Origin: Oricola sp. | GTDB lineage: Bacteria; Pseudomonadota; Alphaproteobacteria; Rhizobiales; Rhizobiaceae | Direction of reading: 5' to 3' | Length of the DNA: 64,000 nucleotides | NCBI RefSeq assembly: GCF_022763245.1 | Contig: NZ_JALEGV010000008.1 | Coordinates: 62,001-126,000, forward strand | Shown here: positions 16,697-26,239 of the stretch, piece by piece | Layout: the number at the start of each line of letters is the position of its first letter | Numbering within the stretch: the stretch's first letter is position 1 | Translations under genes and position numbers: made by a program | The notes under the pieces: generated by a model | Told to the model about the DNA's origin: nothing | Seen by the model: the letters and a program-made list of their open reading frames with translations, nothing else | Database searches by the model: none

Positions 16697-19123
16697 TTAG
16701 CGGGCCACGAAGCAATTCCCCCCAGCCTGCTTGAGCGACTCGCAAAGCGCGACCGCGTCTTCCTTGCTCGACGCAGACACCCTGACCCGGTGGAAGGTTC
16801 CCCGACCCTCGATCTCGGCCTGCTGGATCGTGATGGCACGTCCGCCGAGGATGCTCCCGAAGCGGCGCGACAGATCGACGACGGCCGACCGGGCGAGTTC
16901 CCGCGACGGCTGCGAGGAAATCTGCACCGAATAGGCGCTCGCCTGGACCGTCGGTTCCGGCGCGGTCGCAGGCGCCGGCACGGGCGCGGAGGCTTCCACC
17001 GTCGCCGGTTCGGGCCGCTGCGGAATGGCGGCGGGCGTCGGCACGTTGCCGGTGCCGATCTGCACGCCCTGCGAGGGTGTCGTGTCCGTCGATGCGTTCG
17101 GAGCGGGCACAGCGGCCATTTCCTGCAGCGCTTCCGTTTCCTGTTGCGAGATGGTCGTCGAAGGTGCCGTCAGGCCTGGTTCGGTCGATGCGGCCGCAGC
17201 CGGCTCGGTTCTGGCCTGCAGCGACGGCGCGCGCGGGTCTTCCGTTGCCTGTTCGGACACGTCTGCCGGCGTGCTCACGATCGTGCCGTCCGGCTTGACC
17301 GTCACTGTGCGCACCTTGCGCGGCGGCAGCAGCACCTGGGCGCTGGACTGGCCGGTCAGCGTGCTGGTGTCCCCACTGGCATCCGGCGCAAGGCGATCCT
17401 CGCCCTTGGCGGTTTCCGTGACGCCGTTCGGCAGGATCTGCGAGCCGGTTCCGGTCAGGTCGATCGGTTCCTCGGCCGTGGTGACGAGCGTTTCCTGCGT
17501 CGGCGCGGTCTCGCCATTGCCATCGACCTCGCCATAGACGACGCGGTTCTGGTTCGGCACCTGCTTGCCGCCCGGATCCTCCGGAACGACCTTCACCGGA
17601 TCCGAATCCGCCTGCACGAGCACCGGACCACTTTCGCCACCAACATCGCCACCCGACAGCATGAACGCCCCAACTGCCCCAAGGATCGCGATCCCGCCGA
17701 CCACGGCGGCGATGATCAACCCTCGGGAAGCGGGCGCACGGTCGTCGTCCAAGGCGCCATCGTCGTAATAATGGCCGAGATCGTCCTCTTCGCCATGAAG
17801 GTCCGAATCATGGGTGGAATATTCGAGATCCCGTGCGAGATCGTCTTCCATGTCACGGGCGAGGTCGTCCTCGAACACGTCGAAGTCGTCCTCTTCCGCG
17901 AACATCTCCTCGGCGCTGTCCTCGATGACAGGCTCCGGCACGCCCGGCTCGTCATAGTGATTGTAGTCCGAGAGCGCGACGTCGAGCTCACGCTCGATGT
18001 CCGGCGCCGGCGGCCTGCGCACCTCCTCGGCGGCCGGCATGTCCGGCAGGCTGAGCGGGCGCATGGCCTCGATCTCGGCAACGGAAAGATCGGCAGTGTC
18101 GATCGCCGGCGGTTCCATCCGCGCCACGACCGCCGGGGCTTCCTCTTCCACCGGCTCCAAGCCTACATCATCGTCCGCAGGCTCTTCATAGGCATGATCG
18201 AGATTGAGCTCGTCCTCGATCGAGACGTCTTCATCCGCCTCTTCTGAAGCGCGCGAGATCTCGCCCGTCATCTCATCGAAGGTCGCAGAGAGACCCGCAT
18301 TGAACTCGCTCTCGAAGGCGTCGAGCAGGGCGTTGTCCTCCGGGGCCGCCATCGGCGCCTCCGGCTCACTGTCGTCGTCTTCGAGCCAGAACGGCTTCGG
18401 CGCCGTCGCGGGCGCTTCAGCGGCGGGGGATGACGACTGCGCTTCCTCGGGGCGGCCGAACAGCATTGCGAGATCGTTGAGATCCTCTGCCACGGACGCC
18501 TCGGCGGATGATTGCGCACCCTCCCAGGATTCGCCCGCCTGCGCACCGATGCTACCGAGGAGATCGAGCAGTTCGTCTTCCAGGGTTTCGGTGTCCACCT
18601 GCTGCGTCGGCGTGGCCTGCCGCGACTGAACCGCCGGCTCGGGCGCAGGCGCTGCCACCGTCCGCGCAGCCGGAGCGGGCGCCGGTGCAGGCTCGGCTTC
18701 AAAATCGGACTGGAACAGTTCGGCTTCCATCGCGTCGGCGTCGAACGCGTCGTCGGGAGCCGGCTCTGCGGCTTCCGGTTCGGCGAACATGTCGCTTAGC
18801 TCGCGCTCGAGATCGACATCGCGCGACGCCCTCTCATCGAACTGCCGCGCGGAAGGAGTGGACACCGGCTCGGGGGCGAAACTCTTCTGAAGATCGACAG
18901 GCTCGCGCTCGAACGAAGGCTCCGGCTCGACCTGCTCGTCGAGCTCGCGGATCAGATCGCTCTCGAAATCGATCTCGTCCTCCGGTTCGGCATGCCGGTG
19001 CGACATATCGTCCGAACTCGAATAGCCGATGATCTGGGACAGCTCGAACAGCGGGTCGTCCCGCGAGATCTCGTCCCGATCGCTATTCTTGACGTCCGGC
19101 TTGCGATTGGTTGCGTCCGCCAT
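16697..19123 (-). CDS. Large SPOR-domain membrane protein
   Basis: 808 residues in three parts: a very acidic, low-complexity cytoplasmic region of about 465 residues rich in Glu, Asp, Ala and Pro; one membrane helix (about 468-490); and a periplasmic Pro/Thr/Ser-rich linker ending in a C-terminal SPOR domain (about 730-808). SPOR domains bind denuded glycan at the division septum, so a role in division or cell wall growth is likely, with FtsN as a topological analogue. Homologues next to argS, dgt and nagZ are common in this order. The cytoplasmic part is too long and disordered for the standard FtsN. Confidence 0.88.
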   Translation of the reverse strand: MADATNRKPDVKNSDRDEISRDDPLFELSQIIGYSSSDDMSHRHAEPEDEIDFESDLIRELDEQVEPEPSFEREPVDLQKSFAPEPVSTPSARQFDERASRDVDLERELSDMFAEPEAAEPAPDDAFDADAMEAELFQSDFEAEPAPAPAPAARTVAAPAPEPAVQSRQATPTQQVDTETLEDELLDLLGSIGAQAGESWEGAQSSAEASVAEDLNDLAMLFGRPEEAQSSSPAAEAPATAPKPFWLEDDDSEPEAPMAAPEDNALLDAFESEFNAGLSATFDEMTGEISRASEEADEDVSIEDELNLDHAYEEPADDDVGLEPVEEEAPAVVARMEPPAIDTADLSVAEIEAMRPLSLPDMPAAEEVRRPPAPDIERELDVALSDYNHYDEPGVPEPVIEDSAEEMFAEEDDFDVFEDDLARDMEDDLARDLEYSTHDSDLHGEEDDLGHYYDDGALDDDRAPASRGLIIAAVVGGIAILGAVGAFMLSGGDVGGESGPVLVQADSDPVKVVPEDPGGKQVPNQNRVVYGEVDGNGETAPTQETLVTTAEEPIDLTGTGSQILPNGVTETAKGEDRLAPDASGDTSTLTGQSSAQVLLPPRKVRTVTVKPDGTIVSTPADVSEQATEDPRAPSLQARTEPAAAASTEPGLTAPSTTISQQETEALQEMAAVPAPNASTDTTPSQGVQIGTGNVPTPAAIPQRPEPATVEASAPVPAPATAPEPTVQASAYSVQISSQPSRELARSAVVDLSRRFGSILGGRAITIQQAEIEGRGTFHRVRVSASSKEDAVALCESLKQAGGNCFVAR

Positions 19124-19210
19124 GCCACTTCCCTGTACTCTTCACCCCGAAGACTTCATGCCTTCGACACGCTCCATGCCAGCGCATTATGGGCAAAAGG
19201 TGACAGGGTA

Positions 19211-20959
19211 TTACCGCATTTCCGTCGGGGAATCAGCCCCGACGATGGCAAGGCCCGACCGAAGTACATGGAGCACACCCTGCACCAGACCCAATCTGGC
19301 ACGGGTCAATTGTGGATTGTTAACCTTAACAAAGCGTAAGTCGTCATTGTCCGTGCCGCGATTCCACTGGCTGTGGAACACGCTGGCGAGATCGTAGAGG
19401 TAGAACGCGATGCGATGCGGCTCGTGCGCCTGCGCCGCCGCCTCGATGACGCGAGGGTACTCGGCGAGCTTCCTGATCAGTGCGATCTCGCCCTCGTCGG
19501 ACAAGAGGTCCAGCGCATCCGGATCGGGCTCCACCGGCGCGCCGAACTGTTCGGCCGCCTGCCGGAAGGCCGAATGGCAGCGCGCGCTCGCATATTGCAC
19601 GTAGAAGACCGGATTGTCCTTGGAGCGCTCAGTGACCTTGGCGAAATCGAAATCGAGCGGCTCCATGTTCTTGCGATACAGCATCATGAAACGCACCGGA
19701 TCGCGTCCGACTTCGTCGACCACGTCCCGCAGCGTCACGAACTGGCCGGCCCGTTTCGACATGCGCACCGGCTCGCCGTCGCGGTAGAGCTTGACCAGCT
19801 GGCACAGAAGCACCGTCAGCTTCGCATTGCCGCCGGTCACCGCGCGCGCCAGCGCCTCAAGGCGCTTCACATAGCCGCCGTGGTCGGCGCCCAGCACATA
19901 GATCATCTCGGAGAAGCCGCGCTTGTACTTGTCCATGAAGTAGGCGACGTCGGCGGCGAAATAGGTGTAGGAGCCGTCCGACTTCACCAGCGGGCGGTCG
20001 ATGTCGTCGCCGACGGCTGTCGAGCGGAACAGCGTCTGCTCGCGGTCTTCCCAGTCCTCCGGCAACTGCCCCTTCGGCGGCGGCAGCTTGCCCTTGTAGA
20101 CATGCCCGTTGATCGTCAGCTCGTTTATCGCGGTGCGAATCCGCCGTGCGCCGTCGGCATGCAGATCCCGCTCCGAGAAGAAGACGTCGTGATGGACGTT
20201 CAGCGCGTCGAGATCCTCGCGGATCATCGTCATCATCGCGTCGATGGCCCGGTTCTTGACGATGGCCAGCGACTCGTCGTCCGGCATCTGCAAGAGATCG
20301 CGGCCATATTCCTCCGCGAGCGCCTCGCCCACGGGAACGAGATAGTCACCCGGATAAAGCCCTTCGGGAATCTCGCCGATCTCGTCGCCGAGCGCCTCGC
20401 GGTAACGCAACATCACCGACCGGGCCAGCACGTCGATCTGTGCGCCGGCGTCGTTGATGTAATATTCCTTGGTCACCTCGTAGCCCGCACAAGCCAGAAG
20501 ATTGGCAAGCGCGTCGCCGACCACGGCGCCACGGCAATGGCCGACATGCATCGGGCCGGTCGGATTGGCCGAGACATATTCGACATTGATCTTGGCGCCA
20601 TCGCCAAGCGTCGAGCGGCCGTAGTCGTCTTGGCGTTCGAGGATCGTCGCGAGCTGCTTGCGCCAGAACCCGTCCGACAGCTTCAGATTGACGAAGCCCG
20701 GCCCTGCAACACCGGAGGATTCGACGTCGGCGTCTTCGCCCAGCTTCGCGGCGATCTTTTCGGCGAGTTCGCGCGGCGGCATGCCGGCCTGCTTCGCCAG
20801 AACCAGGGCGGCATTCGTGGCGATGTCGCCATGCGACGCATCGCGCGGCGGCTCGATGCCCAGCTTGGCGAAATCGAGCGCGCCGCCGTCTTTCGCCTCC
20901 ACGCCGAGTGCGTCCACGGCCTTGACGACCCGATGCCTGAACTCGGTGAAAATGTTCAT
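19211..20959 (-). CDS. argS: Arginine--tRNA ligase
   Basis: 582 residues, a class I synthetase. The N-terminal Add-1 domain is present, the HIGH motif reads HVGH in [14 protein letters not shown], and the KMSKS loop reads RMSKRAG, as is normal for bacterial ArgS. The DALR anticodon-binding domain fills the C-terminus. AGGAC lies eight bases before the ATG. A GC-rich inverted repeat (CGTCGGGG/CCCCGACG, 19223-19244) lies within the last codons. Confidence 0.97.
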   Translation of the reverse strand: MNIFTEFRHRVVKAVDALGVEAKDGGALDFAKLGIEPPRDASHGDIATNAALVLAKQAGMPPRELAEKIAAKLGEDADVESSGVAGPGFVNLKLSDGFWRKQLATILERQDDYGRSTLGDGAKINVEYVSANPTGPMHVGHCRGAVVGDALANLLACAGYEVTKEYYINDAGAQIDVLARSVMLRYREALGDEIGEIPEGLYPGDYLVPVGEALAEEYGRDLLQMPDDESLAIVKNRAIDAMMTMIREDLDALNVHHDVFFSERDLHADGARRIRTAINELTINGHVYKGKLPPPKGQLPEDWEDREQTLFRSTAVGDDIDRPLVKSDGSYTYFAADVAYFMDKYKRGFSEMIYVLGADHGGYVKRLEALARAVTGGNAKLTVLLCQLVKLYRDGEPVRMSKRAGQFVTLRDVVDEVGRDPVRFMMLYRKNMEPLDFDFAKVTERSKDNPVFYVQYASARCHSAFRQAAEQFGAPVEPDPDALDLLSDEGEIALIRKLAEYPRVIEAAAQAHEPHRIAFYLYDLASVFHSQWNRGTDNDDLRFVKVNNPQLTRARLGLVQGVLHVLRSGLAIVGADSPTEMR

Positions 20960-21013
20960 GAGCGCTGTCCTGGATAATCTGTAAGAACCGGTGTCCGGTC
21001 TGCGGAGGCGTCG

Positions 21014-22243
21014 CTAACGCAAATCGGGAGTGCGGTCAAACAGCCGTCTGTGTTCCGACAGGGCGAACGTGTCGGTCATGCCGGCGAGATAGTCGGCGAC
21101 GCGGCGCGCCAGGGCATGGTCGTCCAGTTGCGATAGCTGCTCCGACCAGTGGCCGCCCATCCGCTCCGGTGCGGCGAGAAAAGCACCGAACAGGTCGCGC
21201 ACGACCTCTTCCGCCTGCGCCCGAACGCGCATCACGTCGGGATGGCGGTACATGTTGGCGAACATGAACGCCTTCAGTTCCTTTTCGAGCGCCGCCATCT
21301 CCGGCGAGAATTCGGCCATGGTCCGGCCCGCGCCGTATATGTCCGCCACGGTGCCGGGCCGAAGCGCGTCGAGATTGGCGGCGGTGCGCCCGATCACGTC
21401 CTCGACCATCCGCGTGATTAGACGTCGCGTCATTTCATGGCCACGTCGGCTGTCGTCGAGGCCTGGATAACGGCTGTCGACTTCGGCCAGGATGTCGCGC
21501 GGCAACGCCACCTCGCGCAGCATGTCGAAGGTCAGCAGGCCCGCGCGGAGGCCGTCGTCGATGTCGTGTGTGTTGTAGGCGATGTCGTCGGATATCGCCG
21601 CGAGCTGCGCCTCGAGCCCGGCGTGCCGGTCGATTTCCAGGTCGAAGGCCTCGCAGATATTGAGAATGGTCACCGGCACGGGCCCGTCCAGCCCCTCGCC
21701 CGTCACGGGGTCGCGCAATGGCCCGTTGTGCTTGACGAGACCTTCGAGCGTCTCCCATGTCAGGTTGAGGCCGTCGAACTCGGCGTAGCGGCGCTCCAGC
21801 TTCGTCACCACACGCAACGCCTGGGCGTTGTGGTCGAAGCCGCCATGCTCGGCCATGCAGGCGTCGAGCACGTCCTCGCCGGTGTGACCGAAGGGCGTGT
21901 GGCCGAAATCATGCACCAGCGCCACGGCCTCGGCGAGATCCTCGTCCAGCCGGAACGCGCGCGCCAGGGCACGGGCGATCTGCGAGACCTCGATCGTGTG
22001 GGTCAGCCGCGTGCGAAAATGATCGCCCTCATGGCTGAAGAACACCTGCGTCTTGTGCTTCAGCCGGCGAAACGCCGTGGAATGCACGATCCGGTCGCGG
22101 TCGCGCTGGTATTCCGTTCGCGTCCGGCTGCGCGGCTCCTCGACCAGCCGACCGCGGCTGCGCTCTGACACCGTCGCATAGGGCGCGCGCTCGCCCAGGC
22201 CGAAGCCAATGCCCTGCAATGTCGCATCCGAAACCGGCTGCAT
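21014..22243 (-). CDS. dgt: Deoxyguanosinetriphosphate triphosphohydrolase-like protein (dGTPase)
   Basis: 409 residues, HD superfamily. It splits dNTPs into nucleoside and triphosphate and so controls dNTP pools. The metal-binding HD motif is in [15 protein letters not shown], with the upstream [11 protein letters not shown] helix. The length fits the shorter, non-enterobacterial class of dGTPase-like proteins. AGGGGA precedes the ATG. It lies upstream of argS and divergent from erpA. Confidence 0.93.
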   Translation of the reverse strand: MQPVSDATLQGIGFGLGERAPYATVSERSRGRLVEEPRSRTRTEYQRDRDRIVHSTAFRRLKHKTQVFFSHEGDHFRTRLTHTIEVSQIARALARAFRLDEDLAEAVALVHDFGHTPFGHTGEDVLDACMAEHGGFDHNAQALRVVTKLERRYAEFDGLNLTWETLEGLVKHNGPLRDPVTGEGLDGPVPVTILNICEAFDLEIDRHAGLEAQLAAISDDIAYNTHDIDDGLRAGLLTFDMLREVALPRDILAEVDSRYPGLDDSRRGHEMTRRLITRMVEDVIGRTAANLDALRPGTVADIYGAGRTMAEFSPEMAALEKELKAFMFANMYRHPDVMRVRAQAEEVVRDLFGAFLAAPERMGGHWSEQLSQLDDHALARRVADYLAGMTDTFALSEHRRLFDRTPDLR

Positions 22244-22360
22244 CGTTCAAGTCCCCTGCCGCGCATCCACACCGCCATATTGACGCGCTCCGCACCGCTT
22301 CATACCTATGAAGCAAAGCATTGAACACCGTGTGAACCGAAGCCGGCGAGGACGCGAACC

Positions 22361-22714
22361 ATGACCGCCCATGCACCGATGGCAGACAAGACCGTGACCA
22401 TGACCGACGCCTGCGCCGCCCGCGTGACGAAGATCGTCGAGGGCGAAGCCGACAACAAGGCGTTGCGCATCACGGTGGAAGGCGGCGGCTGCTCCGGATT
22501 TTCCTACAAGTTCGACCTCGTGCCCGGCCCCGCGGAAGCCGACGACATCGTCATCGAGAAAAACGGCGCCACCGTCCTGATCGACGAGTTGTCGATGGTC
22601 TACATGGCCGGATCGGAGATCGATTTCGTCGACGACCTGATCGGCCAGTCCTTCCAGATCAGGAACCCGAACGCGGTGGCGAGCTGCGGCTGCGGCACCT
22701 CGTTCAGCATCTGA
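22361..22714 (+). CDS. erpA: Iron-sulfur cluster insertion protein ErpA
   Basis: 117 residues, A-type carrier that delivers Fe-S clusters to apoproteins. The three conserved cysteines are visible: one in GGGCSGF and two in CGCG near the C-terminus (SCGCGTSFSI). GAGGA lies seven bases before the ATG. The gene is divergent from dgt, as in many Hyphomicrobiales. Confidence 0.94.
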   Translation: MTAHAPMADKTVTMTDACAARVTKIVEGEADNKALRITVEGGGCSGFSYKFDLVPGPAEADDIVIEKNGATVLIDELSMVYMAGSEIDFVDDLIGQSFQIRNPNAVASCGCGTSFSI

Positions 22715-22762
22715 GGCAGCCCGCCCGGGGGCGGACCGCCGGATTTCATCTCATGCGGGCGC

Positions 22763-24133
22763 CTATTCAGCCGCCTCGGCAGTCTTGCCGACGCTGTCGG
22801 GGATGATCAGCGACAGGATGATCGCGGTCAGGCCGCTCAGCGTGATCGGCGTCGCGAACACCTTCTGCATGATGTCCGGCAACTGCTTGATCGCGTCAGG
22901 CACCAGCGTCACGCCGAGCCCCAGCCCGAACGACACCGCCATGATGTAGATCTTGCGGCGATCGATCTCCTGTGACGCCAGGATGCGGATGCCGGCGACC
23001 GCAATCGAGCCGAACAGCACCAGCGTGGCCCCGCCAAGCACCGATTTAGGCACCAGCAGGAAGATGCCGCCGATGATCGGGAAGAAGCCGAGCACCACCA
23101 GGATGCCGGCGATGTAGTAGCCGACATGACGGCTCGCGACGCCGGTCATCTGGATGACGCCGTTGTTCTGGCTGAAGGTCGTGTTCGGGAAGGTGTTGAA
23201 GATCGCGGCGATGCCCGAATTGACGCCGTCAGCGAGAACGCCGCCCTTGATGCGTCCCATATAGACGTCACCTTCCACCGGCTCGCCCGAGATCACGGAG
23301 TTCGCCGTCAGGTCGCCCGTCGTCTCGATCGCGGTGATCAGATAGACGAAGGCGATCGGGATGAAGAGCGCGATATCGAAGGAAAACCCGAACTTGAACG
23401 GCACCGGGATCGCGAAGACCGGCTGCGAGCCGAAGGCCGAGAAATTCACCTGCCCGAGAATGGCCGCCACGATGAACCCAGCGACAAGGCCGATCATGAT
23501 CGCCGAGATGCGGATCATCGGGTTCTTCTGGAAGGTCATGACCAGAATGACCGCGACCACGAGAATGCCGAGCGCCAGATTGACCGGGCTGCCGAAGGAC
23601 TCACCGGCGCCGACACCGCCGGCAAAATCGGTGAAGCCGACCTTGACGAGGCTGAGGCCGATGACCGTGATCACGACACCCGTCACGGTCGGAGTGATGA
23701 TCCGGTCCATCCTGTCGATGAACTGGCTGAGAATGACCTCGACCAGGCAGCCGACAAGACAAAGGCCGAAGATCATCGCCAGGATGTCCTCCGGCGTGCC
23801 GCCCCTGCCCTTCACCGCGAAGCCCGCCGCCAGGATGGAGCCCAGAAATGCAAAGCTCGTGCCCTGAAGGCTCAAAAGACCGGACCCCACCGGCCCGATG
23901 CGACGACACTGGATGAACGTCGCGACGCCGGACACGAAGAGCGACATCGCGATCAGATAGGGCACGTGCTCGCCCAGCCCCAGAACCCCGCCGATCACGA
24001 GGGTCGGCGTGACGATGCCGACAATACTCGCCAGGATATGCTGTGCGGCCGCCAGAAAAGCCGGCCCCGGCGGCGGTGTATCGTTAAGTGTATAGACCAG
24101 CGAACTATCCGCAGGTGCCTGATTATTAGCCAT
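22763..24133 (-). CDS. NCS2 family nucleobase:cation symporter (urate/xanthine type)
   Basis: 456 residues with about 14 hydrophobic segments, the nucleobase-cation symporter-2 fold. The motif SQNNGVIQMTGVASR corresponds to the QNxGxIxxTGVxSR signature typical of xanthine/urate carriers rather than of uracil carriers such as UraA. GAGAGG lies about eight bases before the ATG. No purine catabolism genes are adjacent. It converges with erpA and diverges from xthA. Confidence 0.88.
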   Translation of the reverse strand: MANNQAPADSSLVYTLNDTPPPGPAFLAAAQHILASIVGIVTPTLVIGGVLGLGEHVPYLIAMSLFVSGVATFIQCRRIGPVGSGLLSLQGTSFAFLGSILAAGFAVKGRGGTPEDILAMIFGLCLVGCLVEVILSQFIDRMDRIITPTVTGVVITVIGLSLVKVGFTDFAGGVGAGESFGSPVNLALGILVVAVILVMTFQKNPMIRISAIMIGLVAGFIVAAILGQVNFSAFGSQPVFAIPVPFKFGFSFDIALFIPIAFVYLITAIETTGDLTANSVISGEPVEGDVYMGRIKGGVLADGVNSGIAAIFNTFPNTTFSQNNGVIQMTGVASRHVGYYIAGILVVLGFFPIIGGIFLLVPKSVLGGATLVLFGSIAVAGIRILASQEIDRRKIYIMAVSFGLGLGVTLVPDAIKQLPDIMQKVFATPITLSGLTAIILSLIIPDSVGKTAEAAE

Positions 24134-24306
24134 TTTTGAAACCTCTCATCACTTCAAACGTGCTTGTTGACGCGATTCCCCTCGCCACAGACAGGCAACG
24201 CATGATCCGTGCCAGATGCCGCGCAGACGCTTGCCGGCTTTACGCGCCCGCCGCATGGCGATACCAACGAGGTCCCCGTACGGGCAGAATCTGGAGACCC
24301 TTCTTC

Positions 24307-25089
24307 GTGAAAATCGCGACCTGGAACATCAACGGCGTCAAGGCACGGCTCGACACGGTGAAGAGCTGGCTGGAACAGGCCTCCCCCGACATCGCCTGCC
24401 TGCAGGAGATCAAGTCGGTCGACGAAAATTTCCCGCGCGGCGAGTTCGAGGCGCTCGGCTATCAGGTCGAGACCCACGGGCAGAAGGGGTTCAACGGCGT
24501 CGCCATCCTGTCGAAGCTGCCCTTCGACGAGGTCAATCGCGGCCTGCCCGGCGACGACGAGGATGTGCAGGCGCGTTTCATCGAAGGCGTCTTCTCGGTT
24601 GAGAGCGGCGTGCTGCGGGTGGTCTCGCTCTACCTGCCGAACGGAAATCCGGTCGACAGCCCGAAATTTCCCTACAAGCTCGGCTGGATGGAACGGCTGC
24701 ACGCCTGGACCGAGGAACGCCTCGCGCTGGAGGAACCGTTCATTCTCGCGGGCGACTACAACGTGATCCCGCAGGCTGAGGACTGCCACGACCCGAAGGT
24801 GTGGGAGGGCGATGCGCTGTTCAGGCCGGAGACCCGCGCCGCGTTCCGCCGGCTCGTCAATCTCGGCCTGACGGAAGCGATCCGCTCGGTCACCGACGCA
24901 CCCGAAACCTACACCTTCTGGGATTACCAAGCCGGTGCCTGGCAGAAGAACAACGGCATCCGCATCGACCACCTGCTTCTTTCCCCAGAAGCCGCCGTCC
25001 ATCTGCGCGCCGCCGAGATCGACAAGCATGTGCGGGCCTGGGAAAAGCCCTCAGACCATGTACCCGTGGTGATCGATTACGCTGCGTGA
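24307..25089 (+). CDS. xthA: Exodeoxyribonuclease III (AP endonuclease)
   Basis: 260 residues, the family length, from a GTG start at MKIATWNINGVKARL. It cleaves DNA at abasic sites and degrades from 3' ends. Catalytic and metal residues are visible in CLQEIK, GDYNVIP and SDHVPV. In-frame codons further upstream would add 57 residues with no resemblance to the family, so they are rejected. The 173-base gap to the permease gene must hold both promoters. Confidence 0.95.
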   Translation: MKIATWNINGVKARLDTVKSWLEQASPDIACLQEIKSVDENFPRGEFEALGYQVETHGQKGFNGVAILSKLPFDEVNRGLPGDDEDVQARFIEGVFSVESGVLRVVSLYLPNGNPVDSPKFPYKLGWMERLHAWTEERLALEEPFILAGDYNVIPQAEDCHDPKVWEGDALFRPETRAAFRRLVNLGLTEAIRSVTDAPETYTFWDYQAGAWQKNNGIRIDHLLLSPEAAVHLRAAEIDKHVRAWEKPSDHVPVVIDYAA

Positions 25090-25149
25090 CGCGACGCCTT
25101 TTGCCGGAACGCCGGACCCGTGATACGCTTCACGGCGGAGGGACCGGCC

Positions 25150-25413
25150 ATGACCCAACGCCTCGCATGCATCTCACTGACATTTGCCTTGGGCGTCTTC
25201 GCGCAATCCGCGACGGCGGCTTCGAACTGCACCTGTCGCGGCAACGGCAGTGACGTTCCGGAAGGCCAGACGATTTGCCTGAAGACGTCGGCGGGCGCGA
25301 AGCTGGCGCGCTGCGAGCGGGTGCTCAACAACACGTCCTGGACCATTCTCGAAGAAGACTGCCCGACAGCCGCGCTGCCGCAGCTCTCCACTTGGCTCCC
25401 CGTCAAGAGCTGA
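25150..25413 (+). CDS. Small secreted Cys-rich protein of unknown function
   Basis: 87 residues: a Sec signal peptide (about 1-24, ending SATAA) followed by about 60 mature residues with five cysteines, which suggests disulfides in the periplasm. I recognise no family. GGAGGG lies upstream of the ATG. It follows xthA by 60 bases and converges with exoR at a 6-base gap. Confidence 0.65.
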   Translation: MTQRLACISLTFALGVFAQSATAASNCTCRGNGSDVPEGQTICLKTSAGAKLARCERVLNNTSWTILEEDCPTAALPQLSTWLPVKS

Positions 25414-25419
25414 TCGAGG

Positions 25420-26223
25420 TCAGTTCCGTCCGGCCAACGCGATCGCGGTGCGACGGTCGCTTTCCGAGGCAACGGCGAAGGCTGCTTCCTGCAATGTGCG
25501 GATCCAGAGGCTGTCCGCTTCCGACGCCTTGTTGAGTGCACTCGTCAGGTAGGAGAGCCCTCGCGCGGTCTTGCCGGAATCGAACAGGATCTTGCCGAGC
25601 AGCGCTTCCGACCCGACATGGCCCTTGCGCATTGCCAGATTGAACCAGCGCGCCGCCTGGACCAGGTCCACCGGACCGCCCTCGCCGGACATGTACATGC
25701 GTCCGAGCTCGAATTGGGCGCCGGCGTCGCCGAACTGGCTCGCCGCCTGTAAATAGAGTTGGCGCGCGCGCCACGGGTCGGCCGAGATCGGTGAATTGGG
25801 AATGCCACGGCGCAGATAGCTCGCCAGCGACGTCAGCGAATTGGCGATGAAGGTCTCGTCGCGCGTGCCCGGCGCCGCACCTTCGTTGACGACGCCCTCA
25901 TACAGCCGGAAGGCCTCGTAATCGTCTTCCTTGACCCCGTCGCCGGAGGCATACATCGTCGCCAGCTTCCAACGGGCGCCCGCATGGCCATGCTCGGCGG
26001 CGTCGCGATAGGCCTTCAACGCCTCGTCCTTGCGCCCGTCCTTGTAGGCAAAGAAACCGAAGCGGAACATTGCCCACGGCCCCTTGCGCTCCCCGTCCGA
26101 AGACTGGGCGGCACAGGACGCTGGCTGAAAGACGGCAAGAGCGAGCGCGAGGCCCCCGATCGCCGCCATCGAGGCGGCGCGCATGCCGGAAGTGCTTGAT
26201 TTGTCAGACCAGATCGCGGTCAT
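25420..26223 (-). CDS. exoR: ExoR-like periplasmic Sel1-repeat regulator
   Basis: 267 residues: a signal peptide (to about residue 39), then Sel1-like helical repeats such as AEHGHAGARWKLATMYASGDG and QFGDAGAQFELGRMYMSGEG. The whole-length pattern (AMFRFGFFAYKDG near the N-terminus, SDRRTAIAL near the C-terminus) matches ExoR of Sinorhizobium and Agrobacterium, which holds the ExoS sensor kinase inactive in the periplasm and so controls exopolysaccharide, motility and host or acid responses through ChvI. ilvD lies upstream in the same direction. exoS-chvI are not in the window. A different Sel1 protein is possible but less likely. Confidence 0.82.
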   Translation of the reverse strand: MTAIWSDKSSTSGMRAASMAAIGGLALALAVFQPASCAAQSSDGERKGPWAMFRFGFFAYKDGRKDEALKAYRDAAEHGHAGARWKLATMYASGDGVKEDDYEAFRLYEGVVNEGAAPGTRDETFIANSLTSLASYLRRGIPNSPISADPWRARQLYLQAASQFGDAGAQFELGRMYMSGEGGPVDLVQAARWFNLAMRKGHVGSEALLGKILFDSGKTARGLSYLTSALNKASEADSLWIRTLQEAAFAVASESDRRTAIALAGRN

Positions 26224-26239
26224 GATACTCGTTTACATC

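Noticed and set aside
22715-22762. GC-rich inverted repeat between erpA and the permease
   Set aside because: CCGCCC/GGGCGG with a tiny loop and no T run on either side; not enough for a terminator call.
24209-24238. Another TGATCC site before xthA
   Set aside because: The position 18 bases downstream lacks TA, so it does not fit the pattern of the other three.
24136-24306. Longer xthA start
   Set aside because: The added 57 residues do not resemble the family; GTG at 24307 gives the usual N-terminus.
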